DNA of 9,265 bases from WHSM01 sp050701795 (lineage in GTDB: Bacteria > Actinomycetota > Actinomycetes > Mycobacteriales > Micromonosporaceae), in the NCBI GenBank assembly GCA_050701795.1, contig JBOGDK010000177.1, positions 1-9,265 of the forward strand, given 5' to 3'. Below the pieces are notes generated by a model. That model saw only the letters and a program-made list of their open reading frames with translations, made no database searches and was not told where the DNA came from. The number at the start of each line of letters is the position of its first letter. Position 1 is the stretch's first letter. A program made the position numbers and the translations under genes. Below are positions 1 through 5,937 of this stretch, one piece after another.

Positions 1-534
1 CACCGCGGCCCGCATCCGCCGGTGCGACTCCGCTGTGCCATCGCCCAGCCGCAGCGTCCACATCGTGGCGTGGTCGAGGTGGTACGCCGTCTCCTTCACC
101 GCCTTGGCGGCGATCCCGGCGAGCCGTCCGTCGGTCGAGTCGGCCAATCGTACGTAGAGCCCGTGCTGGTACGCGCTGAAGAACAGCAGCTTGCCGATGC
201 TGACCGCGAAGTCCCCGTTCGGCAGTTCCACCAGCTGACAGTTACGAAATTCCCGTTCGGTACGCAGGTACGCCAGGTCGTCCTCGGTACGGGGCTCCCG
301 CTCGGCACCGGGCGGACCGCCTTCCACCTCACCGGCGTAGCTGAGCAGCATCCGGGCCTGTCCGAGCTGGTCCAGGGCGATGTTCGCGAGCGCCATGTCT
401 TCTTCCAGCTCGGGTGCCCGGCTGACCCACTCGGCGAGCCGCTGCGAGGCCACCAGCGCGTCGTCGCCGAGCCGGAGCAGGTATTCGACCAGGTCAGCGC
501 CGTGCGGATCGGTGCTTTCGGGCCGGGCGTTCAC
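1..534 (-). CDS. paaC: Phenylacetyl-CoA epoxidase subunit PaaC (partial, 3' end beyond window)
   Basis: PaaC is the structural partner of PaaA in the ring-1,2-epoxidase core, which converts phenylacetyl-CoA to its epoxide in aerobic phenylacetate catabolism (cytoplasmic). The 178 codons in the window match the ferritin-like PaaC fold as remembered from E. coli. An early LGDDALVASQRLAEW segment is followed by APELEEDMALANIALDQLGQ, then a LVELPNGDFA segment and AAKAVKETAYHL. E. coli PaaC is about 248 residues, so roughly the last quarter to third lies off the left edge. The start is GTG at 534, whose GTGA overlaps the paaB stop codon. This implies translational coupling and a near 1:1 subunit supply. 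No frameshift is visible. The family call is firm; the residue-level comparison is from memory. Confidence 0.95.
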   Translation of the reverse strand, partial: MNARPESTDPHGADLVEYLLRLGDDALVASQRLAEWVSRAPELEEDMALANIALDQLGQARMLLSYAGEVEGGPPGAEREPRTEDDLAYLRTEREFRNCQLVELPNGDFAVSIGKLLFFSAYQHGLYVRLADSTDGRLAGIAAKAVKETAYHLDHATMWTLRLGDGTAESHRRMRAAV

Positions 535-818
535 AGGTGCTCGACCCCTTCAGGCACGTGGTAGAAGGTCGGGTGCCGGTACGCCTTGTCGCCCGCCGGG
601 TCGAAGAAGGCGTCCTTCTCGTCCGGGCTGGACGCGGTGATCGCGGAGGCCGGAACCACCCAGATCGACACACCTTCCTGGCGCCGGGTGTAGAGGTCGC
701 GGGCATTGCGTAGCGCCAGCTCGGCGTCGGGGGCGTGGAGGCTCCCGACGTGGCTGTGGTTGAGCCCGCGACGGGGGCGTACGAACACCTCCCAGAGCGG
801 CCAGCCGTGGTCCGTCAT
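531..818 (-). CDS. paaB: Phenylacetyl-CoA epoxidase subunit PaaB
   Basis: This 95-residue protein has the PaaB pattern: an N-terminal WPLWEVFVRPRRGLNHSHVGSLHA stretch (residues 6-29), the ALRNARDLYTRR helix, and a SIWVVPASAI strand. Its length is close to the E. coli protein. In the family, PaaB binds the PaaA-PaaC core and is needed for activity of the multicomponent monooxygenase, bridging the core to the reductase PaaE; it has no catalytic residues of its own. It begins with ATG at 818, and that ATGA overlaps the paaA stop. Its own TGA overlaps the GTG of paaC, so all three genes are coupled in one operon. Confidence 0.96.
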   Translation of the reverse strand: MTDHGWPLWEVFVRPRRGLNHSHVGSLHAPDAELALRNARDLYTRRQEGVSIWVVPASAITASSPDEKDAFFDPAGDKAYRHPTFYHVPEGVEHL

Positions 819-1909
819 GCCGCTGCCGCCTTCCGCTTGGCGGCGTACGCCGCGGCCGCCTCACGTACCCAGGCACCGTCGACCTGGGCGCCTCGACGGT
901 GCGCCATCCGCTGCCGGTTGCACGGCCCGTCGCCCTTGATCACCCGGAACAGCTCGTCGTAGTCCGGCTGGGTGTACCGCCAGCTGCCGGTGTCGGGGTC
1001 CTGCCGGAGGTCCGGGTCCGGCAGCGTCAACCCCAGCACGGAGGCCTGCTGTACGCACATGTCCACGAACTTCTGCCGCAACTCGTCATTGGTGAACCGC
1101 TTGATGTTCCACGCCATCGACTGCGCCGAGTGGGTGGAGTCGGCGTCCGGGGGGCCGAACATCGCCAGCGACGGGTACCACCAGCGGTCGACGGCGTCCT
1201 GTGCAATCTCGCGTTGGGCCCCGGTGCCGTGGGCGAGGGTGTGGAGGATCTCGTACCCCTGGCGCTGGTGGAACGACTCCTCCTTGCAGATCCGGATCAT
1301 CGCCCTCGCGTACGGGCCATAGCTGCAGCGGCACAGCGGCACCTGGTTGACGATCGCGGCGCCGTCCACGAGCCAGCCGATGGCACCCATGTCCGCCCAG
1401 GTCAGGGTGGGGTAGTTGAAGATCGAGCTGTACTTCTGGCGGCCGGTGAGCAGCAGGTCGTACAGCTCGTCGCGGGAGATCCCGAGGGTTTCCGCGGCGG
1501 CGTACAGGTAGAGCCCGTGGCCGGCCTCGTCCTGCACCTTGGCGAGCAGGATCGCCTTGCGTTTCAGGGACGGTGCGCGGCTGATCCAGTTGCCCTCGGG
1601 CTGCATCCCGATGATCTCGGAATGCGCGTGCTGGGCGATTTGCCGGATCAGCGTCTTCCGGTACGACTCCGGCATCCAGTCCCGCGGCTCGATCTTCTGG
1701 TCGTGGGCGATCACCGCGTCGAAGTGGTCGGCGAGCTCAGTTCCCCCCGCCGCGACGCGCTGCCGTTCCGCGGCGGCTCGCAGCGCCTGCTCGGCGTCGG
1801 CCACCTCGGCGAGCAGACCTGCCGCACCCGGCTGCTCCGGCACGCCCTGATCGAGCTCGGCCTGGTCGGACTCGGTGGCCTGGTCGGGGGTGAAGTCGTT
1901 GCCGTACAC
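815..1909 (-). CDS. paaA: Phenylacetyl-CoA epoxidase catalytic subunit PaaA
   Basis: PaaA is the di-iron oxygenase subunit that epoxidises the ring of phenylacetyl-CoA. Iron-site motifs typical of the family are visible: HAHSEIIGMQPEGNW (from about residue 94, with E98), KVQDEAGHG (124-132, with E128 and H131) and KEESFH (209-214, with E210/E211 and H214). The stretches IEPRDWMP, SYRKTLIRQI and YSSIFNYPTL also match the E. coli protein closely. At 364 residues it is about 55 longer than E. coli PaaA. The excess is a poorly conserved Glu/Ala-rich N-terminus before the conserved part begins near residue 60, and a short Ala/Lys-rich tail. The GTG start at 1909 has no Shine-Dalgarno sequence. A promoter-like element ends only a few bases upstream, so the mRNA may be leaderless; otherwise the true start may lie further in. 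It is first in the operon, followed by paaB and paaC. Confidence 0.96.
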   Translation of the reverse strand: MYGNDFTPDQATESDQAELDQGVPEQPGAAGLLAEVADAEQALRAAAERQRVAAGGTELADHFDAVIAHDQKIEPRDWMPESYRKTLIRQIAQHAHSEIIGMQPEGNWISRAPSLKRKAILLAKVQDEAGHGLYLYAAAETLGISRDELYDLLLTGRQKYSSIFNYPTLTWADMGAIGWLVDGAAIVNQVPLCRCSYGPYARAMIRICKEESFHQRQGYEILHTLAHGTGAQREIAQDAVDRWWYPSLAMFGPPDADSTHSAQSMAWNIKRFTNDELRQKFVDMCVQQASVLGLTLPDPDLRQDPDTGSWRYTQPDYDELFRVIKGDGPCNRQRMAHRRGAQVDGAWVREAAAAYAAKRKAAAA

Positions 1910-1916
1910 CAGTCAA

Positions 1917-1944
1917 GTGTTACAGCCGTACGCAATCGCTGCAA
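1917..1944 (-). promoter_or_regulatory. Candidate paaA promoter giving a leaderless mRNA
   Basis: On the minus strand a TTGCAG (1944-1939) is followed after 16 bases by TAACAC (1922-1917), resembling -35 and -10 boxes. Transcription would begin about 7 bases on, at or next to the paaA GTG (1909). That would explain the absence of a ribosome-binding site. The -10 lacks the preferred final T, so the call is tentative. Confidence 0.4.
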
Positions 1945-2049
1945 GGTTGTGTAATAACAGATCCGGCTACCGGCGAGTAGCGGAGCCGGCGACCTCAGGG
2001 GACCCTGGGGGTAGCGGAGGACTCACGGGGGGCACGAGAGCCGACCGTC

Positions 2050-3012
2050 ATGACACCCGTCAGACTGCTCCTTCTCGTACTGGTTCTGGTCGCCGGATGT
2101 ACCGTCGCCGGCTCCTCATCCAGCGGTCCGCCACGCCCTGAGGACCCCACCAGCCGCCCCAGCCGCACGGCGGAACAGCCCGCGCCACTGGAGTCCGGCC
2201 AGGACTCCGGCACCACCGCCCCGCGCCCCAGGCCGCGTGGCTCGGTGGCGGCCCCGCGATCCGCGCCAGGCGACCCCGACACGACCAGTTCGGCGCCGTC
2301 ATCCGAGGGCGCCTCGAAGCGGTCCACGCGGCCCAGGCCAAACGTCACGCGGGAGGTCAGCGGCTGGTGGGCCTGGGCGATCCTGGACCGGCGTACCGGA
2401 CAGGTACGAGGCTCGCCGAACCGTACGTCGGCGACCACCAGTACCGAGTCGATGGTCAAGGCGTGGCTGGTCGCCGACTACCTGGCGATGCTTCAGCGGC
2501 ACGGCCGCGGGCCGACGGCGGCGGAGCGGTCCACCATGAGCAGCGCGATCCGGGTCAGCGACAACGACGCGGCCGACCAGCTGTACTGGTCGCTCGGTGG
2601 AGACACCACCATCCTCCGCATGATCAGCACCTGCGGACTGACTGGATCCCGACCCGACTCCGGCACCTGGTCCCTCACCCAGGTCACCGCGTACGACGCC
2701 GCGACCCTCGGCGACTGCCTGGCCGACGGCACCGTTGCCGGTCCCAGGTGGACGCCGTGGCTGCTCCGCGAAATGCGCAACATCACGGGCTCGAACGCTT
2801 TCGGAATCCGGGAGGCGTTCCCGCCCACGGTCGCCGCCCAGATCGCCGTCAAGAACGGCTGGACCCCACGCGACGACGGTCAGTGGCACGTCAGTTGCCT
2901 CGGGGTACGGAAGAACTGGTCGTTGGCGGTACTGGTGCGCTACCCGGCGCCGCTCGGCCGGTCGTACGGTGCCGCGGTCTGCCGTGACGTGGCCCGGCAA
3001 CTGTTCGACTGA
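2050..3012 (+). CDS. Lipoprotein of the class A beta-lactamase-like serine hydrolase fold
   Basis: This 320-residue protein is probably anchored to the outer face of the membrane. It has a short hydrophobic signal (residues 4-16) ending in LVAGC with lipidation Cys17, then a Ser/Thr/Pro/Arg-rich linker of about 80 residues. The catalytic domain starts near residue 103. It carries the SxxK nucleophile motif S134-M-V-K137, the SDN motif (S170-D171-N172) and K268-N-G270 in the place of the KTG triad. No Ω-loop Glu of the class A ExxLN type is visible between residues 193 and 212. True beta-lactamase activity is therefore doubtful, and a penicillin-binding or esterase/peptidase-like role is as likely. 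Five cysteines follow the lipobox. ATG 2050 is preceded by GAGAG at 2036-2040. It is divergent from paaA and convergent with the M74 peptidase. Confidence 0.85.
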   Translation: MTPVRLLLLVLVLVAGCTVAGSSSSGPPRPEDPTSRPSRTAEQPAPLESGQDSGTTAPRPRPRGSVAAPRSAPGDPDTTSSAPSSEGASKRSTRPRPNVTREVSGWWAWAILDRRTGQVRGSPNRTSATTSTESMVKAWLVADYLAMLQRHGRGPTAAERSTMSSAIRVSDNDAADQLYWSLGGDTTILRMISTCGLTGSRPDSGTWSLTQVTAYDAATLGDCLADGTVAGPRWTPWLLREMRNITGSNAFGIREAFPPTVAAQIAVKNGWTPRDDGQWHVSCLGVRKNWSLAVLVRYPAPLGRSYGAAVCRDVARQLFD

Positions 3013-3050
3013 CACACCGGCGCCGCGGACAGCCGCCACCACACAGAAAC

Positions 3051-3092
3051 CAGCGGCGCCGCACCGGGCGAGTCCCCGGTGTGGCGCCGCTG
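3051..3092. terminator. Bidirectional hairpin terminator between convergent genes
   Basis: Left arm 3051-3068 pairs with right arm 3075-3092 around a 6-base loop. The stem is 18 pairs, all Watson-Crick except one G-T at 3061/3082. It sits 38 bases after the serine hydrolase stop and 53 bases beyond the stop of the oppositely oriented M74 gene, so it can end transcription from both sides. There is no T-run, which is common for actinobacterial terminators. Confidence 0.85.
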
Positions 3093-3145
3093 TGTCCCGC
3101 GGGAACCGGACGATCCCGGCCCGAGCGGCGGGTCGTCCGGACTTC

Positions 3146-4111
3146 TCAGCAGTCGTACAGGCTGCTCGGATGCACCTTCTCGCAGTAGCGGATGTGCAGG
3201 TGGTTGTCGTGGTTCGGGTACTGGGTGGTCAGCCCCTCGTTGATCAGCACCGGGTCGTTGAAGAAGATCAGCTTGACGTGCCCGGATGCTCTGCTCCGGA
3301 TCGCCTGCACCAACCGGCGGGTGGCTGCCCGGTCGTACGTGCTCGACTGCCAGGTGATCCGCCCCGCCGTGCACTGCGCACTGTCGGTACGGATCGGCCA
3401 CACGTCGATGTCCATCCCCATCTCGTGAGAGGCATGGCCGGGGATGTCACCGCCGTGCTCGAAGCTGACGTCACCGAGCGGTAGCTTGCCGTCGGCCGTA
3501 CCGAAACTTTGTACCGCGGCTTCGAGCTGGCCGATGGTCGCGCCAGTGCCCCAGTTCGCGGTGCCGTTGCTGTCGGGGTCCTTGTCACACATCCCGGACA
3601 GGCTCGGATAGTCGTAGTGCCAGACCAGGTTGCGCCAGGTGGTGGGGCCGACGATCCCGTCCGCGCCGATCCCGGCGTGCTGCTGGAACGACACCACCGC
3701 GCTGTGGGTCCCCGATCCGAACACACCGTCCACCGCCAGGTTGAGTCGCCGTTTCGCGTTCAACTGGGTCTGCAGCGCCCTCACCGCGGGGCCGGTCGAG
3801 CCCTGCCGCACGGTCACGGCGAGAGCTCCCCAGGTGGCGGGGCCGACGATCCCGTCAACCCCGAGGCCCTTGCTGGACTGGAAATTGCGTACCGCCGTGG
3901 TGGTGCCGGACCCGAAGACGCCATCGGCGGCGACGTTCTGACCGTGGGCCTGCAACAGGTACTGGATCGTCCGTACGTCCACCCCACGGTTGCCCGTGCT
4001 CTGGGTGTGGAAGAACGCGTTCGGGTACGCCTGCGCCGGCGTCTGGATCATCGCGACCACGGCAACCGCCGCGACCACCGACGCCAGCCCGGCGAGTAAC
4101 CGAGTTCTCAT
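3146..4111 (-). CDS. Secreted murein endopeptidase, M74 (MepA-like), with two PG-binding domains
   Basis: A 321-residue exported protein predicted to cleave peptidoglycan cross-links using a metal. It has an N-terminal signal peptide of about 28 residues ending AQA. Two tandem PG_binding_1 domains follow (roughly residues 40-98 and 103-165), sharing the DGVFGSGT..AV..F and DGIVGP.TW cores. The C-terminal catalytic domain carries GHASHEMGMDIDVW, supplying H229 and D236 as HxxxxxxD metal ligands, and NHDNHLH, supplying H304 and H306. These match the HASHQTGLDVD and HxH signatures of penicillin-insensitive murein endopeptidase MepA, a family best known in Proteobacteria. Four cysteines, including the very last residue, could form two disulfides. 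The chosen start is ATG 4111, with AGGAG (4121-4117) 5 bases upstream. An in-frame TTG at 4126 would overlap that site and is unlikely. Confidence 0.88.
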   Translation of the reverse strand: MRTRLLAGLASVVAAVAVVAMIQTPAQAYPNAFFHTQSTGNRGVDVRTIQYLLQAHGQNVAADGVFGSGTTTAVRNFQSSKGLGVDGIVGPATWGALAVTVRQGSTGPAVRALQTQLNAKRRLNLAVDGVFGSGTHSAVVSFQQHAGIGADGIVGPTTWRNLVWHYDYPSLSGMCDKDPDSNGTANWGTGATIGQLEAAVQSFGTADGKLPLGDVSFEHGGDIPGHASHEMGMDIDVWPIRTDSAQCTAGRITWQSSTYDRAATRRLVQAIRSRASGHVKLIFFNDPVLINEGLTTQYPNHDNHLHIRYCEKVHPSSLYDC

Positions 4112-4177
4112 CTCGACTCCTGTCAATCACGATCAGCGCCAGTTACACGCGGCGCCAGATAGGACATCGCAGACACG

Positions 4178-4210
4178 AGAAGGGGAGGCCGGTGACCGGC
4201 CTCCCCTTCT
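4178..4210 (-). terminator. Strong intrinsic terminator after the downstream M15 peptidase gene
   Basis: Arms 4178-4192 and 4196-4210 form a perfect 15-base-pair stem with a 3-base loop, starting 8 bases past the stop codon at 4219. On the minus strand the stem ends CTTCT and a moderately T-rich tail follows. It separates this gene from the M74 gene, so the latter probably has its own promoter in 4112-4177; I could not locate convincing boxes there. Confidence 0.88.
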
Positions 4211-4218
4211 GGCTGGCT

Positions 4219-4947
4219 CTAGCAGCCTCCCCAGAGCCGGCTCGACCTGTTACCGAAGTGCGTATGGTCACTGTGTCCGGGGTAGCCAGGGCCGAGGATC
4301 TCCTCGAAACCGGCCGACTTCCCCGCGCTGTGCAGGGTGCACAGCGAAGGCGACCCCACGACGTCAGCCGCATTCCCGTACATGTGGTTGCTGTTCGAAG
4401 CGCCGCCTACGCTGCTGTTGCAGGAGATGCTCCGGAAACCGGACGAGATGTTGATCGGGCGGTCGCCGAGCTTGCGCCGCAACGCCTCCAGCTGCCACAT
4501 AATGCGGCGGATGTTCTCCTTCGCGGTGGCGGCCGACACCTTGCCGCCGGTGAAGTCGTTCTCACCGCAACTGTCGTCGAACTCCGAGTACGCGAAGTGG
4601 ATCGGCGTGCAGTCGGCGTCCTGGAGCGCGTAGATCTTGTTCAACGTGTTCGGACCGGCGATGCCGTCGGCGGCGAGTCCGTACCCGGACTGGAACCGCT
4701 TCACAGCGTTTTCGGTGGCCGGACCGAACGAGCCGTCGAGCGCCAGGTTCTCGCCATAACTCACCCAGCCGGCGACCCGGATCTGGAGCTGGGTGACGTC
4801 GCCGCCACTCATGCCGCGTTTGAGTGTCCGGCTCCAGGTGTAACAACCATCCGCGGCCGCGGGGGTTGCCGTGATCACGTTCACCGTGAACGCGGTGGCG
4901 AGGGCTAACAGGATCGCCATTAACAGGTTCAACTTCTTACTTCGCAT
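4219..4947 (-). CDS. Secreted zinc DD-peptidase, M15 family, with PG-binding domain (paralog 1)
   Basis: This 242-residue exported enzyme is predicted to hydrolyse D-Ala-D-Ala or related peptide bonds in peptidoglycan, like the Streptomyces albus G zinc carboxypeptidase. The signal peptide ends TPAAA, with cleavage probably before D33-G-C. A PG_binding_1 domain spans about residues 43-108 (LALDGSFGPAT, DGIAGPNT). The M15_3-type catalytic domain follows, with SSGFRS (168-173), H188-xxxxxx-D195, a conserved FEEILGPGYPGHSDHTH segment containing E215/E216, and H228-T-H230. Six cysteines occur after the signal, one of them the C-terminal residue, which would allow three disulfides. ATG 4947 has GGAGG 5 bases upstream inside a small hairpin. 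It shares most of its sequence with the next gene upstream (5041-5784), so the pair arose by tandem duplication. Exact bond specificity cannot be read from sequence. Confidence 0.9.
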   Translation of the reverse strand: MRSKKLNLLMAILLALATAFTVNVITATPAAADGCYTWSRTLKRGMSGGDVTQLQIRVAGWVSYGENLALDGSFGPATENAVKRFQSGYGLAADGIAGPNTLNKIYALQDADCTPIHFAYSEFDDSCGENDFTGGKVSAATAKENIRRIMWQLEALRRKLGDRPINISSGFRSISCNSSVGGASNSNHMYGNAADVVGSPSLCTLHSAGKSAGFEEILGPGYPGHSDHTHFGNRSSRLWGGC

Positions 4948-4962
4948 GGGTGCCTCCCACCC
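4948..4962 (-). promoter_or_regulatory. Ribosome-binding-site hairpin of M15 paralog 1
   Basis: Immediately upstream of the ATG the mRNA reads GGGUG-GGAGG-CACCC-AUG. The five-base arms are perfectly complementary and the whole Shine-Dalgarno GGAGG forms the loop. The same arrangement, one pair shorter, precedes paralog 2. The inverted repeat is directly visible; any regulatory effect is inference. Confidence 0.6.
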
Positions 4963-4974
4963 GATGAGTTGGAA

Positions 4975-4997
4975 CGGGGAAGCCGGCGGCCTCCCCG
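4975..4997 (-). terminator. Probable terminator between the two M15 genes
   Basis: Arms 4975-4984 and 4988-4997 pair over ten positions with one A-C mismatch and a 3-base loop. The hairpin lies 43 bases past the stop of the upstream M15 gene. It resembles the stronger hairpin at 4178-4210 in core sequence (GGGGA..GCC / GGC..TCCCC), which suggests both were copied with the genes. Confidence 0.6.
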
Positions 4998-5040
4998 GTA
5001 AGCGCCGTCACTGAAGCCGGACGAAATCGCCAGGACCCGG

Positions 5041-5784
5041 CTAACAGTGGGGAGCGCTCCAGAACCGACTGGATTTGTTGCCGACATGGGTGTGGTCGTT
5101 GTGTCCCGGGTAGCCCGGGCCGAGGATCTCTTCAAAGCCGGCGCCACGGGCCGCGCGCCACATCGCGCACAGCGAAGGGGCGCTGGCCGTACCGAGGTCA
5201 GCCGCTGTTCCGTACGTGTGCAGGCTGCCGGCGGCGCCGCCGACACTCCGGTTGCAGGCGACACTGCGGAACCCCGAGCTGATCACCATCGGCCGGTCAC
5301 CGAGCTTGTGCCGGAGCGCCTCGAGCTGCCACATCAGACGGAGGATGTTCCGCTTCGCGGTGTCGGCGCTGACGTTGCCGCCGGTGAAGTCGTTCTCGCC
5401 GCAGCTGTTGTTGAACTCCCCGTACCCGAAGTGCCTTGGTGTGCAGTCCGCGTCCTGCAGCGCGTACAGCTTGTTGAACACGGCGGTGCCGGCGACGCCG
5501 TTGCTCTGGTCGCCTACGTTGTAGCCGTTCTTGAACCGCTTCACGGCGGCGGCCGTGGCGGGACCGAAGTCACCATCGAGGGCGAGGTTCTCTCCGCTAC
5601 TGACCCAGCCGGCAACCCGGATCTGCAACTGCTTGACGTCGTTGCCACTGTGGCCCTGCTTCAGGGTGCGGCTCCAGGTGAAGCAGCCGTCCGCGGCAGC
5701 GGGTGAAGCCGTGTAGAGAGTGAAGCCGCTGGCGACGGCCAGCACGAAAGCCACGAGAAGTGGCACGAACCGATTCCTACGCAT
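5041..5784 (-). CDS. Secreted zinc DD-peptidase, M15 family, with PG-binding domain (paralog 2)
   Basis: A 247-residue exported paralog of the gene at 4219-4947 with the same architecture. The signal peptide ends SPAAA before D32-G-C. A PG_binding_1 domain spans about residues 42-107 (LALDGDFGPAT). The M15 catalytic domain has SSGFRS, H189-xxxxxx-D196, FEEILGPGYPGHNDHTH and H231-T-H233. All zinc-ligand positions are kept, so both copies should be active. Six post-signal cysteines line up with those of paralog 1, again including the last residue. Differences cluster in the PG-binding domain (GYNVGDQSNGVAG against GYGLAADGIAG) and around the first zinc His (GSLHTYGTAAD against NSNHMYGNAAD), which may alter wall or substrate preference. 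ATG 5784 is chosen because GGAGG lies 4 bases upstream and a signal peptide follows. An in-frame ATG at 5892 would add 36 residues without signal features. Confidence 0.9.
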   Translation of the reverse strand: MRRNRFVPLLVAFVLAVASGFTLYTASPAAADGCFTWSRTLKQGHSGNDVKQLQIRVAGWVSSGENLALDGDFGPATAAAVKRFKNGYNVGDQSNGVAGTAVFNKLYALQDADCTPRHFGYGEFNNSCGENDFTGGNVSADTAKRNILRLMWQLEALRHKLGDRPMVISSGFRSVACNRSVGGAAGSLHTYGTAADLGTASAPSLCAMWRAARGAGFEEILGPGYPGHNDHTHVGNKSSRFWSAPHC

Positions 5785-5797
5785 GGTGCCTCCCACC
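5785..5797 (-). promoter_or_regulatory. Ribosome-binding-site hairpin of M15 paralog 2
   Basis: The mRNA reads GGUG-GGAGG-CACC-AUG: four-base arms are perfectly complementary and GGAGG is the loop. This is the counterpart of 4948-4962 with a stem one pair shorter. The sequence further upstream does not resemble that of the other copy. Confidence 0.55.
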
Positions 5798-5814
5798 AAG
5801 GGGGTGTGGTGGTC

Positions 5815-5826
5815 GGCAGGCCTGCC
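5815..5826. promoter_or_regulatory. 12-base perfect palindrome upstream of M15 paralog 2
   Basis: GGCAGGCCTGCC is a perfect palindrome about 30 bases before the ATG, just downstream of a candidate promoter. It could be an operator. It is absent upstream of paralog 1. GC-rich palindromes of this size also arise by chance. Confidence 0.25.
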
Positions 5827-5838
5827 TGGTGCGACATC

Positions 5839-5867
5839 ACCTTCCCGGAAGTAAGTGGCGAAGTCAA
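5839..5867 (-). promoter_or_regulatory. Candidate promoter for M15 paralog 2
   Basis: On the minus strand TTGACT (5867-5862) is followed after 17 bases by GAAGGT (5844-5839). The -35 fits the housekeeping consensus well and the -10 poorly. A transcript would start near 5832, leaving a leader of roughly 48 bases that includes the palindrome and the ribosome-binding hairpin. Confidence 0.35.
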
Positions 5868-5937
5868 CACTTAGGACGGATGTTTCCTTCATGTCCGGTT
5901 AGGAGGCGCGGAGCCGGCGTGGCCAATGCGTCCATAG

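Noticed and set aside
899..1954. A 351-codon open frame on the plus strand
   Set aside because: It is antisense to paaA, which is a certain gene. Its translation is rich in Arg, Val, Gly and Leu with no recognisable motif, as expected from the mirror frame of a GC-rich gene.
2299..3042. A 247-codon open frame on the minus strand
   Set aside because: Antisense to the serine hydrolase domain with SxxK, SDN and KNG motifs, so it is a shadow.
4112..4126. TTG start five codons before the chosen start of the M74 peptidase
   Set aside because: The AGGAG ribosome-binding site lies inside those codons, correctly spaced for ATG 4111, and the signal peptide is already complete from that ATG.
5785..5892. 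Upstream ATG extending M15 paralog 2 by 36 residues
   Set aside because: The extension is not conserved in paralog 1, would bury the signal peptide, and runs through the ribosome-binding hairpin and candidate promoter.
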